A stretch of DNA of 64,000 bases. It comes from Polyangiaceae bacterium (GTDB taxonomy: Bacteria > Myxococcota_A > Polyangia > Polyangiales > Polyangiaceae). Positions 35,096 to 44,083 of the stretch are shown here, piece after piece. The notes beneath the pieces were generated by a model that saw only the letters and a list, made by a program, of their open reading frames with translations, searched no databases and was not told where the DNA came from. The translations under genes and the position numbers were made by a program. The stretch is taken from NCBI GenBank assembly GCA_023150915.1, contig JAKLKA010000017.1, positions 1 to 64,000 on the forward strand, in the 5' to 3' direction. Every line of letters begins with the position of its first letter. Within the stretch, counting starts at the first letter, position 1.

Positions 35096-35683
35096 ATGAC
35101 GACCGAGGGCGCAGAAGAGGGAATTTCGGCGGATCGCCGGGTCATCAAGCGCTATTCGAACCGGAAGCTCTACGACACCAAGGACAGCCGGTACGTCACG
35201 CTGCTGCAGATCGCCGAGCTGGTCCGCTCGGGTGAAGAGGTGCAGATCATCGACAACGCGACGAAGGAAGACAAAACCGACGTCACGCTGGCGCTGATCA
35301 TCTCGGAAGAGCTCAAGGCACGGCCGCGCGGCATTCCCCTCGCGACGCTCAAGGCCCTGATCCGCCACCGGGGCGAGAAGCTCTTGTCGTCGCTGCGCGA
35401 GGGCCCCATCGGCCGTCTCATTCCCAAGGAACCGGGCGCGCCGAGCGAGCCGCCCCCGCCCGTGCCAGAGCCAGAGCCGGAGGAAGACGTGACCGACAAG
35501 GATCAGAACAAGGGTCTGCGCGCGACGCTGGAACAGTGGCAGCACACCATCGACGAACGCATCCGCGCGGTATTGCCCAACTTTTCTGCGTTTCGGGAGC
35601 TGCAGGCCGACGTCAAACGACTGAACGAACGGCTCGACGAGCTCGAGAAACGCACCGGCGGGACGAGCGTTCGCAAGGAATAG
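35096..35683 (+). CDS. phaR: PhaR-type polyhydroxyalkanoate regulator
   Basis: The N-terminal domain carries the PHB/PHA accumulation regulator DNA-binding signature: RVIKRYSNRKLYDTKDSRYV, TLLQIAELVRSGEEV and IIDNATKEDKT. A Pro/Glu linker separates it from a C-terminal coiled coil (FRELQADVKRLNERLDELEKR). PhaR senses PHA granules and represses phasin genes; no phasin is nearby here. In myxobacteria, PhaR-like proteins without PHA genes exist, so the target may differ. It has a clear position 34 bases before the ECF sigma gene. Confidence 0.9.
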   Translation: MTTEGAEEGISADRRVIKRYSNRKLYDTKDSRYVTLLQIAELVRSGEEVQIIDNATKEDKTDVTLALIISEELKARPRGIPLATLKALIRHRGEKLLSSLREGPIGRLIPKEPGAPSEPPPPVPEPEPEEDVTDKDQNKGLRATLEQWQHTIDERIRAVLPNFSAFRELQADVKRLNERLDELEKRTGGTSVRKE

Positions 35684-35717
35684 AGCCCATGTTGTGCCGG
35701 TTGTCTCGGAATAACCG

Positions 35718-36377
35718 GTGAAGCTCTTTCCTTCTCTTTCCAAGAAGCCCGCGTCGACCGCCGAGTTCGAGCGCGAGGCAGTCCAGCATCTCGGCGCGCT
35801 CTTGGCCGTGGCCACGCGCATGACCCGCAACGGCACCGAAGCGGAAGACCTGGTGCAAGACACCCTGGTCAAGGCCATGCGCGCCCGCGAGCAGTTCGAG
35901 TCGGGCACCAACATGCGGGCCTGGCTGCTGCGCATTCTGACCAACACCTTCATCAACCGCTATCGCCGCGGTGGGCTCGAGAAGGCGGTGCTCGAAGGGC
36001 CCGACGCCGACCCGCTGGCTGACGGCTGGGTCAGCGCGTCGACCATGTCGGCGATGCGCGATCCCGAGTCCACGGCGCTGCGCCCGGTGCTCGAAGCCGA
36101 GATCCGGCGGGCGCTCGACGAGCTGCCGGAAGAGTTTCGCTTGGCGGTTGTTCTGGCAGATGTGGAAGAGATGTCGTACCGCGAGATCGCAGATATCATG
36201 GGTTGCCCCATCGGCACCGTCATGAGCCGCCTGCACCGTGGTCGTCGCATCCTCAAGGGTCGCCTCTACGAGCACGCGCTCGACATGGGCATCGTCAGCC
36301 CCGAAGCCGTGGTCGGCTCGGGCGACGCTCCCGTCAGCCTTGCCGCGTTTCGCGCCAAGAAGGCGGTGACGCGATGA
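35718..36377 (+). CDS. ECF (RpoE-type) RNA polymerase sigma factor
   Basis: Region 2 spans about residues 15-90 (EAEDLVQDTLVKAMRA, TNMRAWLLRILTNTFINRYR), region 4 about 125-195 (LPEEFRLAVVLADVEEMSYR, MGCPIGTVMSRLHRGRRIL). The start is a GTG at 35718. The stop overlaps the ATG of the anti-sigma gene (ATGA), the common arrangement for a sigma factor held inactive by its membrane anti-sigma partner. Confidence 0.93.
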   Translation: MKLFPSLSKKPASTAEFEREAVQHLGALLAVATRMTRNGTEAEDLVQDTLVKAMRAREQFESGTNMRAWLLRILTNTFINRYRRGGLEKAVLEGPDADPLADGWVSASTMSAMRDPESTALRPVLEAEIRRALDELPEEFRLAVVLADVEEMSYREIADIMGCPIGTVMSRLHRGRRILKGRLYEHALDMGIVSPEAVVGSGDAPVSLAAFRAKKAVTR

Positions 36378-37228
36378 CCGCCCCTTGTCGACGCCGCAAC
36401 AGCCCCCTGCTCGAGCCGTTTGCCGATGGCGAGCTGCCCACCGACAAGACGGTCGAGGTCGAGACGCACCTCGACGAGTGCGAGTGCTGCCGCGAGTCGG
36501 TGGAGCTGAGCCGAGCGCTCAAGCTGAGCCTGCAGCGCGCGGTGCGCTCCGACGCCGAGCCCTCTACCGAGTTCGCCGAGCGCGTCACCCGGGCGCTCAG
36601 CGCCGAGCGCGAACGGCAAGAAGAGCGAGAGCGCCAGCCCGAGCGGGGCCGGCCGCTGGCCTGGCGCTTCATCGTGCCGGTGGCCGCCGCGGCGGGCGTC
36701 ACCTTGGTGTGGGGCGCGCTCGATCAGCAGGGCAAGGGCACCCACCCCGATGGCCGCATCTCGGCCAACATGGCCACCAGCACGCCGGGCGTGACCGCTT
36801 CGCTCGACCAGATGGTCGACGAGCTGGTCAGCCATCACGTGCAGTCGCGTGACCCCGACGTGGTCGAGCCGTCGCAGATCAACAAGCTCGAGCCCGAGGT
36901 CGGCGTGCCGGTGCGGGTGCCCAGCCTGCAGCAATATGGCCTGCGTTGGGAGGGCGCCAGCGTGATCCCGGTTCGGCAGCTGAACCAGCGCGCGGCGTCG
37001 CTGCGCTATTCGTACGACGGCCACCGCGTCACGCTCTACGTCTACAACTCGGCGCAGTTCCCGCTCCGCGCCACGCTCGAGCCGCGGGTGGTGCGCAACA
37101 TGCCGGTCTACGTCGGCTCACGGCGCGGCTACAGCATCGCGGCGGTCGAAAAGCGTGGCGTGGGCTATGCGGTGGCCACCGATCTCGACGATCGCGAGAG
37201 CGCCGAGCTGGTGGCGTCGATTCACTGA
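36374..37228 (+). CDS. Zinc-binding transmembrane anti-sigma factor
   Basis: The N-terminus has a zinc anti-sigma motif, HLDECECC (H-x3-C-x2-C), preceded by LEPFADGELP. One membrane helix lies at about residues 97-116 (WRFIVPVAAAAGVTLVWGAL), so the C-terminal 165 residues are periplasmic; they include QYGLRWEGASVIPVR and YVYNSAQFPLRAT. It should bind the sigma factor encoded upstream and release it after an envelope or redox signal. The periplasmic part is not recognised as a known sensor domain. Confidence 0.88.
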   Translation: MTAPCRRRNSPLLEPFADGELPTDKTVEVETHLDECECCRESVELSRALKLSLQRAVRSDAEPSTEFAERVTRALSAERERQEERERQPERGRPLAWRFIVPVAAAAGVTLVWGALDQQGKGTHPDGRISANMATSTPGVTASLDQMVDELVSHHVQSRDPDVVEPSQINKLEPEVGVPVRVPSLQQYGLRWEGASVIPVRQLNQRAASLRYSYDGHRVTLYVYNSAQFPLRATLEPRVVRNMPVYVGSRRGYSIAAVEKRGVGYAVATDLDDRESAELVASIH

Positions 37229-37429
37229 GTCACGCGCGAAGCGGCGCGCCAGCGGCATGAAGCTCAGGCGGGCGCGACGTCAGCGCGTGCTCTTTCTGCG
37301 GCACCAGGCCGTGACCGACGAACGGGAAAGGGGCCCCAGATCGACCATCGAAGAAGCGAATGAGATCTTGCGCATTCGGCAAGCGTGCCGGGACTCAGCC
37401 GGGGTCGGCGAGCTTCGGGACTCTCCGAC

Positions 37430-39094
37430 TCACTCTGCCTTCGCGCTGCCGTGCTTGCGCGGGTCCGAGGCGGGTAGCTTGCGGCCCTTGTCGACGGCGA
37501 TCATCTGCACGCCGCTCGAGGTGAAGGTCATGTTGCCGACCACCTCGCCGCGCCACTTCAGATCGTCGATCAGGCTCTGGGCCGCGCCCTTCTCCAGCAA
37601 GATGCTCGCGCCCTGGGTCGGCACGTAGAAGCGCGGCGCCTTCACCAGCTCGGCCGGCGCCTTGCCGAACACCAGCCGCCCGAGCAAGAGCTGGGTCACG
37701 TTGGTGGCGATGGCCGTGCCGCCCGAGCCGCCGAGCGCGAGCACCACCTCGCCATCTTTGACCACCAGCGTCGGCGTCATGCTCGAGACCGGGCGCGCGC
37801 CGGGCCGCGGCCGATTGGGGCTCTGCGTCATGCCCAGGGGTTCCACGTCGGCGCGCTTGGCGAAATCGTCCAGCTCGTCGTTCAACACCACGCCGCTGGC
37901 CGGCGCAGTCAGCTTGGTGCCGAACGCGCGGTTCACGGTGGTGGTCAGCGACACCACGTTGCCGGCGGCGTCGGCCGTGACCAGGTGATGCGTGCCGTGC
38001 TCTTCCAGGCCGAAGCGCGGAACCGCATGCGTGCGGTCCAGGGCGATGGTCTTCTTGCGGGCGGCCATGCGCTCTTTGGCGATCAGCTTCTCGACGTCGA
38101 TCTTCTCGTGGCCTGGGTCACCCAGGTATCGAAGGCGATCGGCCAGGGCGCCGCGCATGCCCTCGGCCAGCACGTGCTGATAGGCCCCGGTGTTCCAGCG
38201 GTGTTTGGCCAGCTCGGCCTTCGAGAACAACCGCAGCGTCTGCGCCAGCATCAGGCCTCCGGCCGAGGGCGGCGGCATGGTGTAGACGTCGTGGCCTTCC
38301 CAGCTCAGCTTGACGGCGCTGCGCTCGGCGGGCTTGTAAGCATCCAGGTCGGCCTGGGTGAGCGCGCCGCCGTGGGCGCGCGCGGCGGCGATCAGGTCTG
38401 CCGCCGTCGCGCCCTGATAGAACCCCGGCGCACCTTCCGCCGCGATCTTGGCCAGCGTGGCGCCGAGCTTCTCGTTCTTGATCAGGCCGCCCACCGCCGC
38501 CGGCTTGCCCGCCGGGAAGAAGAGCGCACCGAGGCCGCTGTCGACCCGCAGATCCTTCTCGGCCGAGGCGAGGGTGCTCGCCAGGTGGGGGTTCACCGGG
38601 TAGCCGTTCTTGGCCACCCGCACCGCCGGCTCCACCACGTCCTTCCACGCGCGCTTGCCGTGCCGCCGGTGCAGCTCGAACAACCCGGCGACCTCGCCTG
38701 GCACGCCCGTCAGCTTGCCGCGCTCGGCCGGCGGCAGCGGCCGTTTCTCGAGCGCGGCCGCGTCGACGGCAGCGGGTGCGCTCTCGCGGAAGTCGAGAGT
38801 GGTCACCTTCTTGTCGGCAGCCACCCACACCAGGGCGAAGCCACCACCGCCGATCCCGCTCGAGCTGGGGCTGGCCACGCCCGCCACCAGCGCTGCGGTG
38901 ATGGCCGCGTCCACGGCATTGCCCCCGGCTCTCATCTGGGCCAGCGCCTCGCGCGTCGCCAGCTCGTTCTCGGTGGCAGCGGCCGCGCGCGCGGCGCCCT
39001 GGGCAGGCGTGCCCGGCGACAGCAGCACGAGCAGAAGAAGAGCCAGCACGGCCGCTGCCGGCGGCCCCAGCGAAAGCCTACGACGCGTGGTCAC
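37430..39094 (-). CDS. ggt: Gamma-glutamyltransferase
   Basis: The 554-residue proenzyme has an N-terminal signal (LSLGPPAAAVLALLLLVLLS), then AGGNAVDAAITAALV and GIGGGGFALVW of the large subunit. The autoprocessing site is EEHGTHHLVTAD, with Thr as the likely N-terminal nucleophile of the small subunit; the usual second Thr is His. SSMTPTLV and GGSGGTAIATNV complete the glutamate-binding site. It cleaves glutathione and transfers gamma-glutamyl groups in the periplasm. The GTG at 39094 gives a proper signal peptide; upstream starts would add a cytoplasmic tail. It is divergent from gshB with 49 bases between them. The gap 37229-37429 to the left holds nothing recognisable. Confidence 0.9.
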   Translation of the reverse strand: MTTRRRLSLGPPAAAVLALLLLVLLSPGTPAQGAARAAAATENELATREALAQMRAGGNAVDAAITAALVAGVASPSSSGIGGGGFALVWVAADKKVTTLDFRESAPAAVDAAALEKRPLPPAERGKLTGVPGEVAGLFELHRRHGKRAWKDVVEPAVRVAKNGYPVNPHLASTLASAEKDLRVDSGLGALFFPAGKPAAVGGLIKNEKLGATLAKIAAEGAPGFYQGATAADLIAAARAHGGALTQADLDAYKPAERSAVKLSWEGHDVYTMPPPSAGGLMLAQTLRLFSKAELAKHRWNTGAYQHVLAEGMRGALADRLRYLGDPGHEKIDVEKLIAKERMAARKKTIALDRTHAVPRFGLEEHGTHHLVTADAAGNVVSLTTTVNRAFGTKLTAPASGVVLNDELDDFAKRADVEPLGMTQSPNRPRPGARPVSSMTPTLVVKDGEVVLALGGSGGTAIATNVTQLLLGRLVFGKAPAELVKAPRFYVPTQGASILLEKGAAQSLIDDLKWRGEVVGNMTFTSSGVQMIAVDKGRKLPASDPRKHGSAKAE

Positions 39095-39143
39095 GCCCAA
39101 CCTGATACGATCCCGCGACCAGTCTGCAAAGGGACGAAACGCC

Positions 39144-40082
39144 GTGCGCTTCTTGTTCGTGATGGATCCTGCCGATCGGATGCTGCCTGACAAGGACACC
39201 AGCTTCGCCTTCATGCGCGGCGCCCAGGCCCGCGGCCACCAGTGCCTGCACGCCGAGCCGGCCCAGCTGATGAACTACGGCGCGGACGTCCGCGCGCTGG
39301 CACGACCGATCCAGGTGTCGGACCAGGCGCCGCACGTCACGCTGGGGGCGCCCGAGGTGGTCGATCTCGCGGGGCTCGAGGCGGTGTTCATCCGAAAAGA
39401 CCCGCCCTTCGACCCGGCGTACGCGCACCTCACGCAGCAGCTGGATCTGGTCAAACAGCGCACGCTGGTCATCAACGACCCCCGCGGCCTGCGCGACGCC
39501 AACGAGAAGCTGTTCGCCTTCCACTTCGTCGAGCACATGCCCCGCTCGCTGGTCAGCTCCGAGCCCGAGCGCATCCTCGAGTTCGTGAAGTCCGTCGGCG
39601 ATCGCGCCGTGCTCAAGCCGCTCGACGGCGCCGGCGGCACCGGCGTGGTCACCCTCACCACCGGCGACCGCAACGCGCGCGCGCTGGCCGACCTGCTCAC
39701 CCGCGAGGGGCGCGAGCTCGCCTTGGTCCAAGAGTTCTTGCCCGGCGTGGTGACGGGGGACAAGCGCGTGCTGATGCTCGACGGTCAGCCCCTGGGCGCC
39801 ATCTTGCGGGTGCCGCGCGCCGACGATTTCCGCGCGAACATCCACGTGGGCGGCGACGCGCGCCCCACCGAGCTGACGCCGGCTGAAGACCGCCTGGTGC
39901 GCGACGTGGGTCAGCGCCTGCGCACCCACGGTCTGTGGTTCGTGGGTCTCGATCTGATCGGCGAGAAGCTGATCGAAGTGAACGTCACCAGCCCCACCGG
40001 CATCCAGCAGCTCTCGCGCTTCGTGGGCCGTCCGGTGGAAGAAGAGGTGATCGCCTGGGTCGAACGGCAGTGCACCGCCTGA
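39144..40082 (+). CDS. gshB: Glutathione synthetase
   Basis: The 312-residue ATP-grasp enzyme matches bacterial GshB: start FLFVMDPADRMLPDKDTSFA, FIRKDPPFDPAY, NDPRGLRDANEKLF, LKPLDGAGGTGV, QEFLPGVVTGDKRV and EVNVTSPTGI. It ligates glycine to gamma-glutamylcysteine. The GTG at 39144 fits the family N-terminus; AAAGGGA lies about 10 bases upstream, and an extended -10 (TG-A-TACGAT, 39103-39111) could drive it. It is divergent from ggt, which degrades its product outside the cytoplasm. Confidence 0.95.
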   Translation: MRFLFVMDPADRMLPDKDTSFAFMRGAQARGHQCLHAEPAQLMNYGADVRALARPIQVSDQAPHVTLGAPEVVDLAGLEAVFIRKDPPFDPAYAHLTQQLDLVKQRTLVINDPRGLRDANEKLFAFHFVEHMPRSLVSSEPERILEFVKSVGDRAVLKPLDGAGGTGVVTLTTGDRNARALADLLTREGRELALVQEFLPGVVTGDKRVLMLDGQPLGAILRVPRADDFRANIHVGGDARPTELTPAEDRLVRDVGQRLRTHGLWFVGLDLIGEKLIEVNVTSPTGIQQLSRFVGRPVEEEVIAWVERQCTA

Positions 40083-40145
40083 GCTTCGATAAGCGGGGCC
40101 GCAGGAACTTGGCCCTTCCGAGCGCGCCGAGCCAGCGTCGGCCCG

Positions 40146-40448
40146 ATGTCACGCCCCTGCGAAGTCTGCGAGAGCTTGTCGAAGACCGCGACGGTCGCGC
40201 CCGACGCGAAACGCGTCCGCCGGGTGCTGGTCGGCGATCGCATCGTGGCCCTGTGTGCGCTGCACTCCGATCAGCTGCGGCGGTCCGAGGCCCGCGACGT
40301 GGAAGGCCTGTGTCAGGTCTTCATCGAGCCCGGCGGGAAGCGCTCGCTGATCGGCCGGCGCTCGCCGCTCGATCGCCGCGTGTTCCCCCCGCGCCCAGAG
40401 GGTCGCCGGCGCAGCCAGGGTCGGCGCCACGACGACGCACGGGACTGA
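40146..40448 (+). CDS. Small hypothetical protein with CxxC...C-H putative zinc site
   Basis: The 100-residue protein begins MSRPCEVCESLSKTATV and has VALCALHSDQLRR in the middle, a possible zinc site (two Cys, Cys, His). The last 35 residues are Arg-rich and probably disordered or nucleic-acid-binding. The pattern resembles small zinc-ribbon proteins, but I recognise no family. It sits between gshB and the membrane-anchored protein, four bases from the latter. Confidence 0.6.
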   Translation: MSRPCEVCESLSKTATVAPDAKRVRRVLVGDRIVALCALHSDQLRRSEARDVEGLCQVFIEPGGKRSLIGRRSPLDRRVFPPRPEGRRRSQGRRHDDARD

Positions 40449-40452
40449 GCAC

Positions 40453-41430
40453 GTGAGCGCGGGCTCCACGCGTCCGGAGCTCTGGATCCTGTTCGCCGCG
40501 GTGGTGGGCGCTGCCTGGGCGTTCACCAGGCCGCACGCGCCCCCCGCCGCCGAGCCCGTGCGACCTGCCCGGCGCGCACCCGCGCTGGCAGCGCTTCCCC
40601 CGGGCGCGCAGCTGGCCATGCGCGTCGATCTCAGACAGGTCCGCCAGAGCACCCTCGGCGCCGCGCTCACCGGCGGCGGGCGCGAGATCTCGGGGCTGGG
40701 CCGGCTGAGCGAGATCTGCGGGTTCGACCCCACCGAACAGATCGAAGAGCTGGCCATCGCGCTTCCCGAGCAGCGCGGCGAGCCGGCGCTGGGCATCGTG
40801 GCCACCGGCGACTTCGACCCCGAGCGCATCATCGACTGCGCCGCCAAGGTGCTCTCTCGGCGGGGCGGCACCCCGGCCCCCAGCCGCATCGGCGAGTTCT
40901 CGTCGGTGCGCGACCGCGCCGGCTCGGGCGCCGAGGTCGCGGTGCGCGCCGGCGGCCCGGTGATCGTGGGCGAGGGCGCATACTTCCGCGCCATGCTCGA
41001 TGCAGCCGACGGTCGCGGCGCCACCCTGCTGGGCGACGAGGCGCACGCAACCTTGCGCGAGGCCGTCTCGGGGCACGGCGCGATCGGAGTGACCTTCGTC
41101 ACGCGGCCGGGCTGGCTCGCGCGCTGGGTCGCCGAAGACGAAGCGCTGGCAGCACCGCTGGGCGCGGTGCGGGCCGGCGCGCTGCGCATCGACCTGGAGC
41201 CGAGCCCGCGCGCCACGCTGCTGCTCTCGTGTCCCGCCGAGGTCACCTGCCAGGCGCTGGCGAAATGGGCCGAGCAGCTGATCGGCAAGGTGCGCAGCGG
41301 CGTCGAGCCCGATCCGATCTCGGAGGCGAAGCTCGCGGTCGAGCCGAACGCCGTGCGCGTGCAGCTGGGCTTCGACCCGGGCGCCGTCCAGAAGCTGGTG
41401 CTGGGGCTGCTGCTCGAAAAGGGTCAGTGA
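40453..41430 (+). CDS. Membrane-anchored periplasmic protein of unknown function
   Basis: The 325-residue protein starts from a GTG (40453), has one N-terminal membrane segment (PELWILFAAVVGAAWAF), a Pro/Ala/Arg linker and a globular part of mixed alpha/beta character (AMRVDLRQVRQSTLG, ALGIVATGDFDPERIIDCAA, PVIVGEGAYFRAM). Two Cys may form a disulfide. I recognise no family. It ends 7 bases inside the convergent kinase gene. Confidence 0.6.
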   Translation: MSAGSTRPELWILFAAVVGAAWAFTRPHAPPAAEPVRPARRAPALAALPPGAQLAMRVDLRQVRQSTLGAALTGGGREISGLGRLSEICGFDPTEQIEELAIALPEQRGEPALGIVATGDFDPERIIDCAAKVLSRRGGTPAPSRIGEFSSVRDRAGSGAEVAVRAGGPVIVGEGAYFRAMLDAADGRGATLLGDEAHATLREAVSGHGAIGVTFVTRPGWLARWVAEDEALAAPLGAVRAGALRIDLEPSPRATLLLSCPAEVTCQALAKWAEQLIGKVRSGVEPDPISEAKLAVEPNAVRVQLGFDPGAVQKLVLGLLLEKGQ

Positions 41431-43055
41431 GCTTCGGCCGCGCGCCGCGCCGACATCACCAGCGTCCGGAGCTCGTCGCGGTCGAACTGCTTGTGAATGC
41501 ACTGGTCGCGCAGGCGGGCGAGCAGCTGCCGGTCGTGCCCGGTGGCCGGCTCGCCCAGCATCAGCGCCACGCGCTGCAACAGCTCGGGGTGCTGAGCCTC
41601 GAGCTCGTCCACCAAGAGCTTCGCGCCATCGTCGGGCAGCCGCGCGTCGCACAGCACCAGGTCGTATCGATCGCCGGCGATGAGCGCCTCGCTGGCGTCC
41701 CGCGGGTCGCGCACGCACGTGATCGAGTGCTCGGCCGGCAGCACCAACCTCAGCGCCGAACCCACGGCCACGTCGGTGTCGACCACCAAGATGCGCACCG
41801 GCACCCGGGCCAGCGTGCCCAGCTCGACGCCCGGTCGGAACGGGGACCCCGCGGCGGCGTGGGCCCCGGCCACCGGCAGCACGATGCGCACGTGCAGGCC
41901 ACCCCGCTCGTCGTCCACGGTCATCTCGCCGCCCAGCCCCTCGACGATGCTGCGGCACAGCGGCAAGCTCAGCATGCGCCGCATGCCCTCGCGCGGGGTG
42001 GGAAAGGGCTCGAGCATCCGGGAGATCTCGCCCTGGTCGGCGACGTCCGCGTACTCGTACACGTCCACGACGACTCGGTCGCCTTCCCCCCGCATCATCA
42101 GCTCGACTCGCCCCTCGCCGGTCTCGGGCAGCGATTGCGAGGCGTGGGCGATCAGGTTCAAGAACACCTGCTCCAGCCGGCTGCGGCTGGCCAGCACCGG
42201 CGGGGCCTCGCCCAGCTCGACCACCAGCTCGCCGCGGTGCCGAAGCTCGTTGCCCATCAGCTCCAGCGCCGACTCGAGCACGCTGCGCACATCCACCGGA
42301 GTGCGTTTGTCATCGTCGATCCTAGAGAGCGCGCGCATGCGGCGCACCACGTCGGCAATGCGCTGGGCACCCTGATACGCCTCGTGCAGACGCTTGAGCA
42401 CGCGCTCGCGCTCGGCGTGGCCGTCCACCCCGCGGCCAATCGCGCGCTCGATCTCGTCCAGGTTCAAGAGCACGTAAGACAGCGGGTTGTTCATGGCGTG
42501 CGCCAGACCACCCGCCAGAAACCCCAGCACCGCCAGGCGGTCCGCCTGAAGCAGCGCCGCCTCGGTCCGCTTGCGCTCGGTCACGTCGCGAGCAAACGTC
42601 AAGATCGACGGGACGCCCTGGTAGTCCACCGGGATGGAGCTGACCTCGATCGTCAAGAGCGCGCCGTCCCGGCGAAACACGCGGTACTCGAAGGGCGGCA
42701 GCGTGCGGCGCTGAAGCAACATGGCCAGCGCACGCTGCTCGAGCTCGGGTACGTCGTCGGGGTGCGTGACCGTGCGTGGGTCTTGTCCCAGCGCGTCTTC
42801 GAGTCGGTCGTAACCGAACAGCCGGACCGCCGCGGGGTTGCCGTACGACAGGCCACCCAGCCCCACGATGAACACCGGCTCGGGAATGGCCTCGACCAGC
42901 GCCTCGAACTGGCTCTCGGCACGGCTCAGGCCCGCGGCGTCGTCCAGCTCGAGGGTCAGGCCCTCGGCGCCACCCAAAGCGGCGCGAACACCCACGGCAT
43001 CGAGCGCGCGGGTCAGCGCCGGAAGCGCCGCGCCAACGTCGAAGCTCTCGGCCAC
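41424..43055 (-). CDS. PAS-containing hybrid histidine-kinase-like protein with degenerate ATP-binding domain
   Basis: A PAS domain (about 48-165, EAIPEPVFIVGLGGLSYGNP) leads to a HisKA segment that keeps the His (GGLAHAMNNPLSYVLLNLDE). The ATPase domain has a weak N box (NLIAHASQSLP), no G1 motif (VYEYADVAD where the other kinases here have VSDTGTGMS) and no G2 (MLSLPLCRSIV instead of GTGLGLATVYGIV). A receiver follows with Asp-acceptor LVLCDARLPD and Lys in IHKQFD. It is probably a pseudokinase acting through its receiver or by dimerising with other kinases. It lies 3 bases before the lipoprotein gene downstream. Confidence 0.8.
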   Translation of the reverse strand: MAESFDVGAALPALTRALDAVGVRAALGGAEGLTLELDDAAGLSRAESQFEALVEAIPEPVFIVGLGGLSYGNPAAVRLFGYDRLEDALGQDPRTVTHPDDVPELEQRALAMLLQRRTLPPFEYRVFRRDGALLTIEVSSIPVDYQGVPSILTFARDVTERKRTEAALLQADRLAVLGFLAGGLAHAMNNPLSYVLLNLDEIERAIGRGVDGHAERERVLKRLHEAYQGAQRIADVVRRMRALSRIDDDKRTPVDVRSVLESALELMGNELRHRGELVVELGEAPPVLASRSRLEQVFLNLIAHASQSLPETGEGRVELMMRGEGDRVVVDVYEYADVADQGEISRMLEPFPTPREGMRRMLSLPLCRSIVEGLGGEMTVDDERGGLHVRIVLPVAGAHAAAGSPFRPGVELGTLARVPVRILVVDTDVAVGSALRLVLPAEHSITCVRDPRDASEALIAGDRYDLVLCDARLPDDGAKLLVDELEAQHPELLQRVALMLGEPATGHDRQLLARLRDQCIHKQFDRDELRTLVMSARRAAEAH

Positions 43056-43058
43056 GCC

Positions 43059-43985
43059 TCAGTAGGCCGGGGCGTTGCCGGCCGTGATGAACTGCGTAGG
43101 CTCGGGCATCAGCGGGTCGTTCTCGTCACGCTGGACGACCTTGCCGCTGCCCTTGTCCACGATCTCGACCAAGATCTCGATGGCCACGTTGGCCTCTTCA
43201 TAGGTGCGAAGCCCCACGTCGAAGCCCGTGAGCCCGGCGATGGTCTGCGGAATCAGGTGCTTGATCAGCAGATCCTTGTCCGAACGGTTCTCGACGGCGA
43301 AGGCGTGGTTGATGTTCCCGGTGGTCGGGTTGTCTTCCGCCTCGAGGGTCGGGTCGGGCGGCGGCGCGGTCGCCAAGATGTTCATCGCCGTCGCAAAGTC
43401 GATGCTCAGCTCGCGCATGTCCTGGTGCGTGAGCAGGCCGTGCTTGCGCGAGGTCCGCCCGCTCTTGGTGCCCGGCAGCTCCATCAGCACGTCGTAGCCC
43501 GACAGGTTGGGCGTCTGCTCGGCGGCCTGAACGTCGGTGATGGACGCGCCGGGCCAGTAGCGACCGAACTCGTTCCACGGGTCGATCAGCAGCTCGACGT
43601 TGTGGGTCTCTTCGTCCAGGTTGGTGATGGTCCAGCTGACCTGAACGTCGAGATCGCTGGCGAGCAGCCACGGCTTGGACGGATAGGGCGCCACCGGGCT
43701 GCCGTTCAGCGCGGCTTGCTCGTCGGCCGAGGGGGCGCGGATCGGGAATGCGACCGCCTTCTTCACCTCGTACATGCTCTCTTCGTCGCTCTCGAAGGTC
43801 GGGTTCATCCCCTTGGTCATGCCCAGCTGGATCGGCTCGAGCGTGCGCCGCTCTTCTTCTTTGCCGCAGCCCACGGCGAACAGGGCCAGCAGGCCCGCCA
43901 GCGCGAGACGCGTGGGCAGGGCCCCCCAACGGGCGGGGGCGAGCGACCCCAAGGCACGGGACACGATCAGCGGTGATTTCGGCAT
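43059..43985 (-). CDS. Lipoprotein of unknown function
   Basis: The ATG at 43985 gives a long signal (MPKSPLIVSRALGSLAPARW, then LALAGLLALFAVGCGKEEE) with clear lipobox VGC. The 265-residue mature part has DLDVQVSWTITNLDEETHNV and FAVENRSDKDLLIKH, resembling paired beta domains, and two long loops rich in Pro and Asp. I recognise no family. It is downstream of the AgmX-type gene on the same strand and may belong to the same operon. Confidence 0.65.
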   Translation of the reverse strand: MPKSPLIVSRALGSLAPARWGALPTRLALAGLLALFAVGCGKEEERRTLEPIQLGMTKGMNPTFESDEESMYEVKKAVAFPIRAPSADEQAALNGSPVAPYPSKPWLLASDLDVQVSWTITNLDEETHNVELLIDPWNEFGRYWPGASITDVQAAEQTPNLSGYDVLMELPGTKSGRTSRKHGLLTHQDMRELSIDFATAMNILATAPPPDPTLEAEDNPTTGNINHAFAVENRSDKDLLIKHLIPQTIAGLTGFDVGLRTYEEANVAIEILVEIVDKGSGKVVQRDENDPLMPEPTQFITAGNAPAY

Positions 43986-44083
43986 ATTCGAACCCCTGGG
44001 TGTGAAGCCGGAACCGAAGTATGCCACGCCCGTGCCAGCGCTCAAGGCACAGAGCCGGGTCGGGCCAAGCCGGGCCGAACCGC

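Noticed and set aside
37229-37429. Possible small gene between the anti-sigma factor and ggt
   Set aside because: Short Arg-rich frames only, with no plausible start region or conserved-looking sequence.
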